DNA of 64,000 bases, from contig NZ_FMYM01000003.1 of NCBI RefSeq assembly GCF_900096965.1, positions 62,001 through 126,000 on the forward strand, in the 5' to 3' direction. Both the position numbers and the translations under genes were made by a program. The stretch is from Shouchella lonarensis. Lineage in GTDB: Bacteria > Bacillota > Bacilli > Bacillales > Bacillaceae_D. Below, piece after piece: positions 18,744-28,513 of this stretch (positions within the stretch are counted from its first letter, which is position 1; each line of letters starts with the position of its first letter). Under the pieces are notes generated by a model. It worked only from the letters and a program-made list of their open reading frames with translations, was not told where the DNA came from and did no database searches.

Positions 18744-19229
18744 ATGAAAGAAAGTGATGTTTGGCAACAACTAAGACACGTCAAAGATCCGGAAATAGAG
18801 ACGGTGAGTATTGTTGATCTTGGCATGGTTGAAGAGATCGTCATAGATGAAGCGAATGTCACGGTCACCATTTTGCCGACATTTCTTGGGTGCCCGGCGC
18901 TGTCTATCATTCAACAAAACATTGAAAATAGGCTGCGTGCGCTGCCACGCATTGGTGAGGTAACCGTGGCATTTGTTCGTCATCCACCGTGGACATCGGC
19001 ACGGATTACAGATCGCGGACGGGAAGCCTTAAAAGCATTTGGCATTGCGCCCCCCCCGTCGATGCCGGCTGAAAATGGTGAGTGGCATGTCGCGTGTCCT
19101 TATTGTGATTCAACGTATGTCACGCTTGATAATTTGTTTGGACCGACAGCTTGTCGGAGCATTTTGTATTGCAAAACGTGTAAAAATCCGTTTGAAGCGA
19201 TGAAACCGATCGCTACCCTATCATCATAA
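18744..19229 (+). CDS. paaD: Phenylacetyl-CoA epoxidase assembly protein PaaD (PaaJ in some schemes)
   Basis: 161 residues from ATG 18744, with AAAGGGGG upstream. N-terminal MIP18/DUF59-type domain (HVKDPEIETVSIVDLGMVEE) with a cysteine in TFLGCPALSI, and a C-terminal zinc-ribbon-like part CPYCDSTYVTLD ... CKTCKNPFEAMKP. It is thought to assist metal-centre maturation of the epoxidase. The reductase PaaE does not follow. Confidence 0.9.
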   Translation: MKESDVWQQLRHVKDPEIETVSIVDLGMVEEIVIDEANVTVTILPTFLGCPALSIIQQNIENRLRALPRIGEVTVAFVRHPPWTSARITDRGREALKAFGIAPPPSMPAENGEWHVACPYCDSTYVTLDNLFGPTACRSILYCKTCKNPFEAMKPIATLSS

Positions 19230-19247
19230 AAAAAGGAGAGATTGACA

Positions 19248-19550
19248 ATGGCAAAACTAGTCGCAATGTATAAGCATCCAGAGGATAAGGAAGCATTTGA
19301 CAAGCATTATTTTGAGGTTCATGCGCCGTTAACAGCGAAGATTCCTGGGTTAAAAGAAATGAAAGTGACGAAATTTACGGGTTCACCAATGGGGGGCGAG
19401 ACGCCGTATTACCTTATGTGTGAAATGATTTATGACAGCATGGATGATATGAAAAAAGGGATGCGCTCTGAAGAAGGAAAAGCGTCGGGGAAAGATTTAA
19501 TGGGCTTTGCCGGGAAACTTGTGACGTTAATGATTGGTGAAGAGGCGTAA
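19248..19550 (+). CDS. EthD family protein
   Basis: About 100 residues (MAKLVAMYKHPEDKEAFDKH, then YFEVHAPLTAKIPGLKEMKV), a ferredoxin-like dimeric alpha-beta barrel of the EthD type. AAGGAGAG lies 7 nt before ATG 19248. EthD proteins accompany several monooxygenase pathways but their reaction is poorly defined. Its place between paaD and the crotonase gene suggests an accessory function in ring oxidation or opening. Confidence 0.8.
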   Translation: MAKLVAMYKHPEDKEAFDKHYFEVHAPLTAKIPGLKEMKVTKFTGSPMGGETPYYLMCEMIYDSMDDMKKGMRSEEGKASGKDLMGFAGKLVTLMIGEEA

Positions 19551-19557
19551 GTGGCGC

Positions 19558-20328
19558 ATGTACGATTATATTGACACATCGGTGACAGATGGGGTTGCGC
19601 GCATTGAGCTGAACCGTCCAAATCAATTTAACGCGCTGAATCGGGTGATGGTCAAAGAGATTGTTTCCACACTCACAATGTACGACCGTGATGACGAGGT
19701 GCGTGTGCTCATGTTAACCGGGAAAGGACGCGCGTTTTCAGCGGGCGCCGACATTGATGAAATGGTGAGTGAGACGCCGATCTCGCTTGAGTTGCTCAAT
19801 CAATTTGCGGATTGGGATCAGTTCGCATCGTTAAAAAAGCCATTGATCGGTGCGGTACACGGTTATGTGTTTGGTGGGGGCTTCGAACTTGCGCTCTGTT
19901 GTGACTTACTCATCGCTGCAGAGGGCACGACCTTCGCCTTTCCTGAAGTGAACCTAGGTGTCATGCCCGGGGCTGGCGGGACGCAACGGTTAACAAAGTT
20001 GATTGGGCGCACAAGGGCACTCCGCTGGCTATTAACAGGTGAACGGATGGCAGTAGATGAGGCAAAAGCGTGCGGAATTGTCATAGATGTCGTCCATCCT
20101 GAGGCGCTTGAATCAGAAGCACACAAGTACGCGACGACACTCGCAGCAAAGCCGCCGCTGTCTTTACGGATGATCAAAGACGCAGTCAATTATGCGGTCG
20201 ATGTGCCACTGCGAGAGGGCATGGGCTATGAGCGCAAAAATTTTTATGCATTATTTGCTTCAGAGGACCAAACAGAAGGGATGTGCGCGTTTGTGGACAA
20301 GCGCACGCCGCAGTTTAAAGGGAAGTGA
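19558..20328 (+). CDS. paaF: Enoyl-CoA hydratase/isomerase of the paa pathway (PaaF-like)
   Basis: 256 residues from ATG 19558. Crotonase motifs GKGRAFSAGADIDEM, GYVFGGGFELALCCDLLIA and FPEVNLGVMPGAGGTQRL include both glutamates of a true hydratase. It most likely hydrates 2,3-dehydroadipyl-CoA. Only one crotonase lies in this operon, so the epoxide isomerase PaaG must be elsewhere or this enzyme is broader. The ribosome binding site is weak, with the start 8 nt after the EthD stop, so coupling is likely. Confidence 0.8.
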   Translation: MYDYIDTSVTDGVARIELNRPNQFNALNRVMVKEIVSTLTMYDRDDEVRVLMLTGKGRAFSAGADIDEMVSETPISLELLNQFADWDQFASLKKPLIGAVHGYVFGGGFELALCCDLLIAAEGTTFAFPEVNLGVMPGAGGTQRLTKLIGRTRALRWLLTGERMAVDEAKACGIVIDVVHPEALESEAHKYATTLAAKPPLSLRMIKDAVNYAVDVPLREGMGYERKNFYALFASEDQTEGMCAFVDKRTPQFKGK

Positions 20329-20350
20329 ATGAAAAAGGAGGAATGTTGAA

Positions 20351-21868
20351 GTGGCGCACCAAACAGAAGTGACAGCGCAAGCAAAAGAAATGAAACGTGA
20401 TTTTTACGGATTATTCATCAACGGTGAAATGGTAAGTAGTGAGCGGGGCGAGGCAATGACGACTGTCAACCCCGCAACAGGGGAAGTGGTTGCCGAAGTG
20501 GCGAAAGCATCGACTGTCGATGTCGACCGTGCGATTGCCGCTGCACGTGACGCGTTTGAAAATGGCAAGTGGAAAAAGTACCCCGTCGGCCGGCGCGCGA
20601 AAGTGATGCATAAAATTGCTGATCTCATGCGCGAGCGGTTCGCGCAACTTGTTGAGCTAGAAATGTTAGACACTGGGAAAGCCCTATCGGCAGCGCAAGG
20701 CCAAGTGCACCAGGCAATTGAAAACTTTGAGTTTTATGCGGGTGCGATCGTTGGCCACCGCGGGACGGTGAACAATGTCCCGGGACAATTCCACAATTAC
20801 ACGGAAAAAGAGCCAATCGGCGTTTGTGCTCAAATCATTCCGTGGAATTACCCACTTATGATGGCGTCGTGGAAAATTGCCCCGGCCATTGCGGCAGGTT
20901 GTTCCATTGTCGTGAAACCGGCAAGTTTGACGCCTTTGACAGCGTTAATTTTAGGAGAAATATGCACAGAAGCTGGTGTGCCTGCAGGGGTCGTGAACAT
21001 CGTCCCTGGTGCTGGACGCGAAGTCGGCGAATATATGGTTGCCCATGAAGACGTCAATAAAGTTGCGTTTACCGGCTCAACCGAAGTCGGCAAGCACATT
21101 ATGGAGATGGCGGCGAAAACATTGAAGCGTGTAACGCTTGAATTAGGCGGGAAATCGCCAAATCTTGTGTTTGAAGATGCCGACATGGAAGCTGCGGTGG
21201 ATGGTTCATTGTTCGGTATTTTTTATAACACCGGTCAATCGTGTGAAGCGCGGTCACGTTTATACGTGCATGAAGACATTTATGAAGAGTTTATGGCTCG
21301 GTTTGTGGAAAAAGCGAAACAGTTAAAGCTCGGCGATCCATTTGATAAAGGAACCCATATCGGTGCGATCATTGACGAAGCACAATGTGAAACGATTGAT
21401 GCATACGTTCAGTCAGCGATCAAACAAGGTGCAGAAGTGGTCACTGGTGGAAAACGCGCCGTGGTGCCAGGCTTTGAAGGTGGTTGCTGGTATGAGCCGA
21501 CAATATTAACAGGGGTTTCGCAAGAGATGGATGTTGTGAAAGAAGAAATCTTTGGTCCTGTCGTTGTCGTGTCCACTTTTAAGGATGAAAAAGAAGCAAT
21601 CAAGCTGGCAAATGACACTGCTTATGGCCTCGGTTCAGCGATTTGGTCGACAAGCGACGCACGGACAAAGCGGGTTGCAGATGCGATTGAAGCTGGGATT
21701 GTCATGGTCAATTGCCCGTTCTCAGCGTTCCCAGGCACACCATTTGGTGGCTACAAACAGTCTGGATTTGGGCGCGAACTTTGTATAGAGACCCTTGATT
21801 TGTATACGGAGACAAAAAGCATTTTATCTTACTACGGCAAGCGCCCACTGAATCCGTTTGGCATTTAA
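20351..21868 (+). CDS. Aldehyde dehydrogenase of the paa cluster
   Basis: 505 residues, NAD(P)-dependent aldehyde dehydrogenase superfamily. QIIPWNYPLMMASWKIAPA, FTGSTEVGKHIM, LELGGKSPNLVFEDAD and the catalytic cysteine in NTGQSCEARSR are seen. GTG start with AGGAGG 9 nt upstream. It lacks the C-terminal hydratase domain of PaaZ, so it probably oxidises the ring-opened semialdehyde, with the oxepin-CoA hydrolase activity supplied by another protein. Phenylacetaldehyde oxidation is an alternative. Confidence 0.8.
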   Translation: MAHQTEVTAQAKEMKRDFYGLFINGEMVSSERGEAMTTVNPATGEVVAEVAKASTVDVDRAIAAARDAFENGKWKKYPVGRRAKVMHKIADLMRERFAQLVELEMLDTGKALSAAQGQVHQAIENFEFYAGAIVGHRGTVNNVPGQFHNYTEKEPIGVCAQIIPWNYPLMMASWKIAPAIAAGCSIVVKPASLTPLTALILGEICTEAGVPAGVVNIVPGAGREVGEYMVAHEDVNKVAFTGSTEVGKHIMEMAAKTLKRVTLELGGKSPNLVFEDADMEAAVDGSLFGIFYNTGQSCEARSRLYVHEDIYEEFMARFVEKAKQLKLGDPFDKGTHIGAIIDEAQCETIDAYVQSAIKQGAEVVTGGKRAVVPGFEGGCWYEPTILTGVSQEMDVVKEEIFGPVVVVSTFKDEKEAIKLANDTAYGLGSAIWSTSDARTKRVADAIEAGIVMVNCPFSAFPGTPFGGYKQSGFGRELCIETLDLYTETKSILSYYGKRPLNPFGI

Positions 21869-21872
21869 ATGA

Positions 21873-21895
21873 AGAGGGGGACACCCCCCTCTTTT
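21873..21895 (+). terminator. Internal hairpin between aldehyde dehydrogenase and paaH
   Basis: AGAGGGGG pairs with CCCCCTCT around an ACAC loop, then TTT. The T-run is short, so it may work as a partial terminator or as an mRNA stabiliser that sets the ratio of upstream to downstream genes. Confidence 0.5.
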
Positions 21896-21929
21896 GTCAA
21901 CTGACTTTGCATGTAAGGAGCGAAAAGAG

Positions 21930-22799
21930 ATGGAACATATTGTCGTTGTCGGTGCAGGTGTGATGGGCAGAGGGATTGCGTATGTTGCAGCAACGCATCA
22001 CTTTTCTGTTACGTTAGTTGATATTAACGACGCAGCGTTACAAAGTGCCGAAGAAGAGGTGAAACAATTATTTGCGCAAGCGCTCACGCGTCAAAAGCTT
22101 ACGGAAGAACAAGTTCGTACTACCAAACAGCGCCTGACGTATGCGCATTCTTTACAGCAAGCAGTGGCGACAGCGGACTTGGTAATTGAAGCGGTGCCTG
22201 AGCGGGCGGCCATAAAGAAAGCAGTGTTTGAAACACTGTCGCAATATGCCCCGCCTACATGTTTGTTTGCGACAAATACGTCAACGATGAGTCCGACGGA
22301 GATTGCCGCTTACGGTGATCGGCCGGCGCAAACGATGGCGATGCATTTTTTCAATCCGGTTCATAAAATGCCCCTCGTGGAACTGGTGAAAGGACTAGAA
22401 ACGAGCGAGGAAACGGTTCAGGCGATGACGCGTATCGCCCATGCAATGGGCAAGAAAACCGTGACGATTCAAGACTTCCCCGGGTTTGTGACGAGCCGAA
22501 TGAGCGCACTTGTCGGCAATGAAGCCTTTCATATGTTGCAAGAAGGCATTGGCACGGCAGAAGAGATCGATCAAGCGATCAAACTGGGATTGCATTACCC
22601 GATGGGGCCATTTGAACTCGTTGATCTCGTTGGCTTAGATGTACGCTTAAATAATTTACGGTACTTGCACGAAAAACTCGGTGAAAAATACCGCCCCGCA
22701 CCATTGCTGGAAAAATATGTGCAAGCAGGGCGACTCGGCCGGAAAACAGGGCGCGGTATTTACGACTATACGACATCAAGTGAGGGCGTGACGAAATGA
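21930..22799 (+). CDS. paaH: 3-hydroxyacyl-CoA dehydrogenase
   Basis: 289 residues from ATG 21930 with AAGGAG 9 nt upstream. N-terminal Rossmann [12 protein letters not shown], then [31 protein letters not shown] with the catalytic histidine, and [23 protein letters not shown]-dependent oxidation of 3-hydroxyadipyl-CoA to 3-oxoadipyl-CoA is inferred from the cluster. Overlaps paaJ by 4 nt. Confidence 0.88.
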   Translation: MEHIVVVGAGVMGRGIAYVAATHHFSVTLVDINDAALQSAEEEVKQLFAQALTRQKLTEEQVRTTKQRLTYAHSLQQAVATADLVIEAVPERAAIKKAVFETLSQYAPPTCLFATNTSTMSPTEIAAYGDRPAQTMAMHFFNPVHKMPLVELVKGLETSEETVQAMTRIAHAMGKKTVTIQDFPGFVTSRMSALVGNEAFHMLQEGIGTAEEIDQAIKLGLHYPMGPFELVDLVGLDVRLNNLRYLHEKLGEKYRPAPLLEKYVQAGRLGRKTGRGIYDYTTSSEGVTK

Positions 22800-23998
22800 G
22801 AGAGGTCGTCATTGTCGATGCGGTGCGCACCCCGATTGGACGCTATAAAGGCGCATTAAAATACGTGCGCCCAGATGATCTCGCCGCACAAGTTATTGCA
22901 GCTCTAATGGAACGAAATGAGAGCGTGCCAGCAGATGAGGTGGAAGAAGTCATTCTTGGGAATGCCAACCAAGCTGGTGAAGACAATCGCAATGTTGCCC
23001 GAATGGCGGCACTACTGGCGGGGTTACCGGTGTCAGTCGGTGGGAGTACGATCAATCGTTTATGCGGTTCAGGATTAGACGCGGTTATCTATGCAGCGCG
23101 TGCGCTTGCTTGCGGAGAAGCGGATGTGATGATTGCTGGCGGCGTGGAAAGCATGACGCGCGCGCCGTATGTACTTGGAAAACCGGAGATAGCCTTTTCT
23201 CGTGGAGAAATGACATTGCAAGATACGACCATTGGCTGGCGATTTACGAATGAGCGATTGGCAGCAATGTATGGTGCCGACTCGATGGCACAAACGGCTG
23301 AAAATGTTGCGAGCCGCTATAAAATTTCGCGCGCGGAGCAAGACCAATTTGCCGCGCAAAGCCAAGCACGAACGAAACAAACAATGGCCCAACAGACGTT
23401 TGCGCGAGAAATGGTGCCAGTAGTAGCAAAAGACCCGAAAGGAAACGTAGAGACAGTCACAGTTGATGAACACCCACGTCCAGAAACAACCGTTGAGACG
23501 TTGGCACGGCTGAGACCAATTTTTCCGGGAGGGACGATCACAGCAGGCAATGCTTCCGGCATTAATGATGGTGCAAGTGCACTATTATTGATGACAGCAG
23601 ACAAAGCGGCTGCCCTCGGGATGAAGCCAATTGCGCGATTTGTGGCTAGTGCCGTAGCTGGTGTAGCGCCTCGTTTCATGGGGATTGGACCGATTGAGGC
23701 AACACAAAAAGCACTTAAGCGTGCCAATTTAACAATTGCGCAGTTGGATGTGATCGAATTAAATGAAGCTTTTGCTGCGCAAGCATTGGCATGCATCCGC
23801 TCGCTCGGTTTGGATGAAACGCGCGTAAACGTGAATGGTGGTGCGATTGCCCTCGGTCACCCGCTCGGCGCAAGTGGGGCGCGAATTTTAACGACGTTGG
23901 TGCATGAACTAGAGCGAAGAGACGCGCAATATGGACTCGCAACGATGTGTATCGGTGTTGGACAAGGCATTGCGGTAATTGTCGAACGGATGAAATAA
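22796..23998 (+). CDS. paaJ: Acetyl-CoA acyltransferase (3-oxoadipyl-CoA thiolase)
   Basis: 400 residues. The active-site cysteine is in [12 protein letters not shown], with [30 protein letters not shown] and TMCIGVGQG downstream. In the pathway it cleaves 3-oxoadipyl-CoA to succinyl-CoA and acetyl-CoA and can also act on the 8-carbon intermediate. ATGA overlap with paaH. Confidence 0.9.
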   Translation: MREVVIVDAVRTPIGRYKGALKYVRPDDLAAQVIAALMERNESVPADEVEEVILGNANQAGEDNRNVARMAALLAGLPVSVGGSTINRLCGSGLDAVIYAARALACGEADVMIAGGVESMTRAPYVLGKPEIAFSRGEMTLQDTTIGWRFTNERLAAMYGADSMAQTAENVASRYKISRAEQDQFAAQSQARTKQTMAQQTFAREMVPVVAKDPKGNVETVTVDEHPRPETTVETLARLRPIFPGGTITAGNASGINDGASALLLMTADKAAALGMKPIARFVASAVAGVAPRFMGIGPIEATQKALKRANLTIAQLDVIELNEAFAAQALACIRSLGLDETRVNVNGGAIALGHPLGASGARILTTLVHELERRDAQYGLATMCIGVGQGIAVIVERMK

Positions 23999-24019
23999 CT
24001 AAGAAGAGAGAGGCGATAA

Positions 24020-24940
24020 ATGGAAACGAACACGCGGGCGTTAATTTTTACAATTTACGGCGATTACATTCGTCATTACGGGAATCAAATTTGGATCGGT
24101 AGTCTTATTCGTTTGTTGCAACAATTTGGTCATCATGAGCAAGCGGTACGTGTCGCAATTTCGCGGATGGTGAAACAAGGGTGGCTCAAGTCTAACAAAG
24201 ACGGCACCAAAAGCTATTATTCGTTGACCTCTCGTGGTGTGGCGCGCATTGATGAAGCAGCAAAGCGGATTTTCAAATTTGAGCAATATCAGTGGGATGG
24301 AAAATGGCGTTTGTTCATGCACCAAATTCCGACGAGCGCGCGACAAGTTCGCGAGACATTAAAACAAGAATTGCTTTGGAGTGGCTTCGGTCAGTTTGCG
24401 AGCGGCTGTTTTATTTCTCCGCATTGCTTAGATGAGCAAGTCGATGCACTCATTGAAAAATATGAGGTTGCCCATGAGGTCGACTACTTTGAAGCGGTTT
24501 ACAAAGGTACAAGGACGAATGAAGCGTTGGTAGCGCAAAGCTGGTCCTTGGCGACAATTAATGAAAAGTATACGCAATTTATGGACGGGTATGGTGTATT
24601 GTTTCGTCAACACGAGCAAGCGCTCCGTACCGGAAAGCTCGACGCCGCTGCTTGTTTCGTTGCCCGTACGAAGCTTGTCCATGAGTACCGCAAGTTTTTG
24701 TTCATTGATCCTGGGTTACCACAACAATTACGTCCCCCTAGGTGGCAAGGACATGAAGCAATGCAGCTATTTCGTCGGTACTATGAATTATTAGCGGTAC
24801 CCGCGAGTCAATTTTTTGAAAGCATTTTTGCAGAGGACAATGATTTGGCGCGGAAAACAACGACGTATGATGCACGGGATCATCCGCTCATTGCCCGTGA
24901 AGCACGTGAATGGAGTGGAAAGGAGGAGGGGAAACAGTGA
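24020..24940 (+). CDS. paaX: PaaX-family transcriptional regulator
   Basis: 306 residues, with an N-terminal winged helix-turn-helix (LIFTIYGDYIRHYGNQIWIG, AVRVAISRMVKQGWLKSNKD) and the PaaX C-terminal domain (LFIDPGLPQQLRPPRWQGHEA). PaaX represses paa genes and is released by phenylacetyl-CoA in characterised species. It lies inside the operon it probably controls; the palindrome at 16528-16544 is the candidate operator. Confidence 0.9.
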   Translation: METNTRALIFTIYGDYIRHYGNQIWIGSLIRLLQQFGHHEQAVRVAISRMVKQGWLKSNKDGTKSYYSLTSRGVARIDEAAKRIFKFEQYQWDGKWRLFMHQIPTSARQVRETLKQELLWSGFGQFASGCFISPHCLDEQVDALIEKYEVAHEVDYFEAVYKGTRTNEALVAQSWSLATINEKYTQFMDGYGVLFRQHEQALRTGKLDAAACFVARTKLVHEYRKFLFIDPGLPQQLRPPRWQGHEAMQLFRRYYELLAVPASQFFESIFAEDNDLARKTTTYDARDHPLIAREAREWSGKEEGKQ

Positions 24941-25914
24941 GGCAGCTTTGTAACATATTAAACATACAGTACCCACTCATCCAAGGAGGAATGGGAAACA
25001 TTAGTCATCCAGCACTTGTCGCAGCCGTTTCCGAAGCGGGCGGACTCGGTACGATTGGTTGCGGTACACGGTCACCGGAAGAAGTAGCGAAGTTGATTGA
25101 AGAGACCCGCACCCGGACAGCACGCCCATTCGCAGTCAATATCGCTCTCAATATGAAACAAGATGTTCCCGCACTCATTGATCTTGTCATTCGTGCGCGA
25201 ATCCCTGTTGTTTCGTTGTCTGCTGGAAACCCAGCATCGTATATGGCGCGGTTAAAAGCCGCTGGCATAAAGGTCATGTGTGTTGTTGCGACCGTCCGCC
25301 ATGCACTGCGTGCTGAAGCAAGTGGCGCAGATGTGCTCGTCGCAGAAGGATTCGAGGCGGCAGGCATTAATTCGCCTAAGGAACTGACGACATTTACGTT
25401 AATTCCGCAAATCGCAAGCCGTGTCAACATTCCGGTTGTCGCTGCTGGGGGCATTGCTGATGGGCGCGGGCTTGCGGCCGCATTGTCACTTGGTGCGTCT
25501 GGCGTGCAAATGGGAACGAGGTTGATCGCGACAAAGGAAGCCCCGTATCATGATCGCTATAAACAACGCATTATCGAGGCGGGAGATGAAGAAACGATTG
25601 TGATTGGACGGCATTTCGGTCAAGTGCGTCGCGTGTTAAAAGGGACGTATAGTGAAAATATTCACCGTTTAGAATCCACCCTCTCTATAGAAGAGTATGT
25701 GGAAATGACATCAGAAGTGGCTCATGTAAAAGGAACCCTTGAAGGAGATGAGCAACGCGGCTTCATGAACAGTGGACAAGTGGCCGGTTTAATTTCCGAA
25801 ATGCCGTCAGTTTCAGTGTTATTCACGACAATGATGAACGAGGCCATTGCGCAAATGAGTGAGGCAAAAGCAGTGCTCACTGAAATGTGTGATCAAAAAA
25901 GACACCCTCAATAA
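24937..25914 (+). CDS. Nitronate monooxygenase-like FMN oxidoreductase
   Basis: 325 residues from GTG 24937, overlapping the paaX stop, with AGGAGG upstream. TIM-barrel of the 2-nitropropane dioxygenase/FabK family: YPLIQGGMGNISHPALVAAV, VPVVAAGGIADGRGLAAALS and LGASGVQMGTRLIAT are typical. The usual GxEAGGHxG active-site motif reads GFEAAGINS, so the conserved histidine is missing. The reaction may therefore differ from nitronate oxidation; an oxidoreductase step in aromatic breakdown is possible but not shown. Confidence 0.75.
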   Translation: MRQLCNILNIQYPLIQGGMGNISHPALVAAVSEAGGLGTIGCGTRSPEEVAKLIEETRTRTARPFAVNIALNMKQDVPALIDLVIRARIPVVSLSAGNPASYMARLKAAGIKVMCVVATVRHALRAEASGADVLVAEGFEAAGINSPKELTTFTLIPQIASRVNIPVVAAGGIADGRGLAAALSLGASGVQMGTRLIATKEAPYHDRYKQRIIEAGDEETIVIGRHFGQVRRVLKGTYSENIHRLESTLSIEEYVEMTSEVAHVKGTLEGDEQRGFMNSGQVAGLISEMPSVSVLFTTMMNEAIAQMSEAKAVLTEMCDQKRHPQ

Positions 25915-25992
25915 AAAAAGTTGCAGATTATTGGCGCGGAGTGTGTGATTATGTGGTAATATAGTTACATTTACTCGAATGGGGGAATGGAT

Positions 25993-27345
25993 ATGGGACG
26001 TCAACAATGGTCTTCGAAACTAGGTTTTATTTTAGCAGCTGCAGGCTCTGCAGTCGGGTTAGGTGCAATTTGGCAGTTCCCATATGTCACTGGGGTAAGT
26101 GGTGGTGGCGCTTTTTTTCTCATCTTTATTTTCTTTACTCTTTTAGTTGCATTACCGCTTCTCATTGGCGAGTTTGTGATCGGGCGGAGTACGCAAAAAA
26201 ATGCGGTTGAGTCGTACCGGGAGATTGCGCCAAGCAAACCATGGTATTTGATTGGGAAACTTGGTATGGTCACATGTTTTCTTTTATTATCTTTTTACAG
26301 TGTTGTAGGTGGCTGGATTCTTATTTACATTTGGAAAACCGCAACGGGCGCACTTGTTCATCTCGGAACAGAAGAATATGGTCCGTTATTTGCTAAAACG
26401 ATTGAAAACCCTGTTGTGATGGTTGGTGCACACTTATTGTTTATGGTCCTTGTCATGTTTGTCATCTCTCGCGGGGTGCAAAAAGGCATTGAACGGGCGA
26501 GTGTATGGCTCATGCCAGGATTATTTGTATTATTTTTAGTGATTGTCATTCGCTCGCTCACACTAGAGGGCGCGATGGAGGGCGTCGCATTTTTCTTACA
26601 ACCTAATTTTTCTTCCATTACACCGGAAGTGATCCTTTTTGCGATGGGGCAATCGTTTTTTATGCTTAGTGTGGGAACATCGGTCATGGTCACCTATAGC
26701 TCGTACTTAGATAAAAAGGCAAACCTTGTTCAATCAGGCTTGTCCATTGTTGGAATGAATTTTTTCGTAGCGCTACTTGCGGGATTAGCGATATTTCCAG
26801 CCGTATTTTCGGTCGGTATGGATCCGGCACAAGGTGAGACTTTATTATTTGTAACCTTACCAGCTGTATTTGACCAGTTACCATTCGGAATGTTCTTTTT
26901 GTTGATTTTCTTGATCTTGTTTTTGTTTGCTGCGTTAACATCGGCGTTCTCTATGTTAGAAATTATTGTTGCTGTACGATCGAATGGAGATGATCGTAAG
27001 CGTAGCAAAGTCACATGGACTGTGGGTTTACTCATTTTTCTTGTTGGCGTACCATCGGCACTTTCCTTTGGCGTTTGGAAAGACGTCTTAATTTTTGACA
27101 AGAACATCTTTGGGGCGGTGGCTTTTCTAGTAAGCAATATTTTGTTGCCAATTGGTGTACTATTAATCGCCGTGTTTGTACCACTAAAAATGTCTCGTCA
27201 AGTCTTAATGGATGAGTTGATCAAAGGAAAGTATTTTGGCAAAAAGCTATTTATCTGTTGGTTGCTATTGCTTAAATATGTCGTGCCAATTGCAATCGTG
27301 CTTGTTTTTCTAAGTGTCATTGGTGTGTTCGACTTACTATTTTAA
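25993..27345 (+). CDS. Sodium-dependent transporter, NSS/SNF family
   Basis: 450 residues with about eleven hydrophobic segments. The start [20 protein letters not shown] is the canonical NSS sodium/substrate motif. Typical substrates are amino acids, including aromatic ones. GGGGG lies 7 nt before ATG 25993. An extended -10 candidate (TGGTAATAT, near 25955) lies in the 78-nt gap upstream. Only 18 nt separate it from phenylalanine dehydrogenase, so phenylalanine uptake is a strong inference. Confidence 0.85.
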   Translation: MGRQQWSSKLGFILAAAGSAVGLGAIWQFPYVTGVSGGGAFFLIFIFFTLLVALPLLIGEFVIGRSTQKNAVESYREIAPSKPWYLIGKLGMVTCFLLLSFYSVVGGWILIYIWKTATGALVHLGTEEYGPLFAKTIENPVVMVGAHLLFMVLVMFVISRGVQKGIERASVWLMPGLFVLFLVIVIRSLTLEGAMEGVAFFLQPNFSSITPEVILFAMGQSFFMLSVGTSVMVTYSSYLDKKANLVQSGLSIVGMNFFVALLAGLAIFPAVFSVGMDPAQGETLLFVTLPAVFDQLPFGMFFLLIFLILFLFAALTSAFSMLEIIVAVRSNGDDRKRSKVTWTVGLLIFLVGVPSALSFGVWKDVLIFDKNIFGAVAFLVSNILLPIGVLLIAVFVPLKMSRQVLMDELIKGKYFGKKLFICWLLLLKYVVPIAIVLVFLSVIGVFDLLF

Positions 27346-27363
27346 TCGCAAAGGATGATGAAG

Positions 27364-28497
27364 ATGGAATTGAGTCCGTCAATGGAAACCGCTTCGTGGG
27401 ATGTGTTTGCCGAAATGTCAGAGCATGAACAAGTGGTGTTTTGCAATGATCGCGCAAGCGGGTTACGGGCAATCATCGCCATCCATAATACAACGTTAGG
27501 GCCTGCTTTAGGAGGGTGTCGGATGTATCCGTACCCTTCTACGGAAGCGGCGCTAGATGATGTGTTGCGCTTGTCGCGCGGGATGACGAAAAAATGTGCT
27601 GCTGTCGATGTCGATTTTGGTGGTGGGAAAGCGGTGATTATTGGTGACCCGAAAAAAGACAAATCACCAGATTTGTTTCGTGCATTTGGTCAATTTGTTG
27701 AGTCATTACAAGGCCGCTTTTATACGGGGACGGATATGGGGACAGCGCTTGATGACTTCGTTCATTGTTTGAAAGAAACACACTGCATTGCTGGAAAGCC
27801 GAAAGAGTACGGTGGGAACGGAGATACGTCTATTCCAACTGCGGCTGGTGTTTTAAATAGTTTGCGGGCGGTCAATCAGTTTATGTATGGCGATGATACG
27901 CTGGCTGGTTACACCTATGCGATACAAGGGCTTGGAAAAGTTGGTTTAAAAGTAGCTTATCAGTTGCTTGAAGCAGGATGCGATCTATATGTGTCGGATC
28001 CAGAAGAAGCTGCCATCACAGAAGTGAAAGCGTATTCACAGGCGCTAGGAAGAACGGTACATGTCGCCTACGGTGATGATATTTATACGGCTGATGCGGA
28101 TGTATTTGTCCCGTGTGCACGTGGAGGTATTTTAAACGACGATTCGATTGCAAAGTTAAAAGTACGTGCAGTCGTGGGAGCGGCCAACAATCAATTAGAG
28201 AAAGAACATCATAGCGTCATGCTTGACCAGCGCGGCATTATTTATGCGCCCGATTACATCGTCAATAGCGGCGGTTTAATTCAAGTGGCCGACGAATTGT
28301 ATGGTGGCAATGCCGACCGTGTCATGATGAAAGTGGCAGACATTTACCATTCATTATTAGAGGTTTTGCAAACAGCAAAGTCAGAAAAAGTGACGACGCA
28401 TGTTGCTGCGGACCGGATATGTGAGCGACGGTTGCAAGAGAGAATGAGTAGAAACAGCTTTTTTAGTCCACGTGTGCGTCCCAAGTGGAATTTTTAA
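27364..28497 (+). CDS. pdh: Phenylalanine dehydrogenase
   Basis: NAD-dependent oxidative deamination of L-phenylalanine to phenylpyruvate. About 377 residues. Close resemblance to known Bacillus Phe[50 protein letters not shown] with the catalytic lysine region, [17 protein letters not shown] (instead of the leucine-dehydrogenase version), [20 protein letters not shown], and the C-terminal [14 protein letters not shown]. The start is chosen at 27364, 8 nt after AAGGA; ATG 27355 and 27358 are alternatives. Confidence 0.9.
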   Translation: MELSPSMETASWDVFAEMSEHEQVVFCNDRASGLRAIIAIHNTTLGPALGGCRMYPYPSTEAALDDVLRLSRGMTKKCAAVDVDFGGGKAVIIGDPKKDKSPDLFRAFGQFVESLQGRFYTGTDMGTALDDFVHCLKETHCIAGKPKEYGGNGDTSIPTAAGVLNSLRAVNQFMYGDDTLAGYTYAIQGLGKVGLKVAYQLLEAGCDLYVSDPEEAAITEVKAYSQALGRTVHVAYGDDIYTADADVFVPCARGGILNDDSIAKLKVRAVVGAANNQLEKEHHSVMLDQRGIIYAPDYIVNSGGLIQVADELYGGNADRVMMKVADIYHSLLEVLQTAKSEKVTTHVAADRICERRLQERMSRNSFFSPRVRPKWNF

Positions 28498-28513
28498 AAG
28501 GAGTGATAGAAGG

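Noticed and set aside
27364-28497. Leucine dehydrogenase
   Set aside because: The active-site segment [11 protein letters not shown] and the C-terminal [14 protein letters not shown] match phenylalanine dehydrogenases, and the context is phenylacetyl-CoA metabolism.
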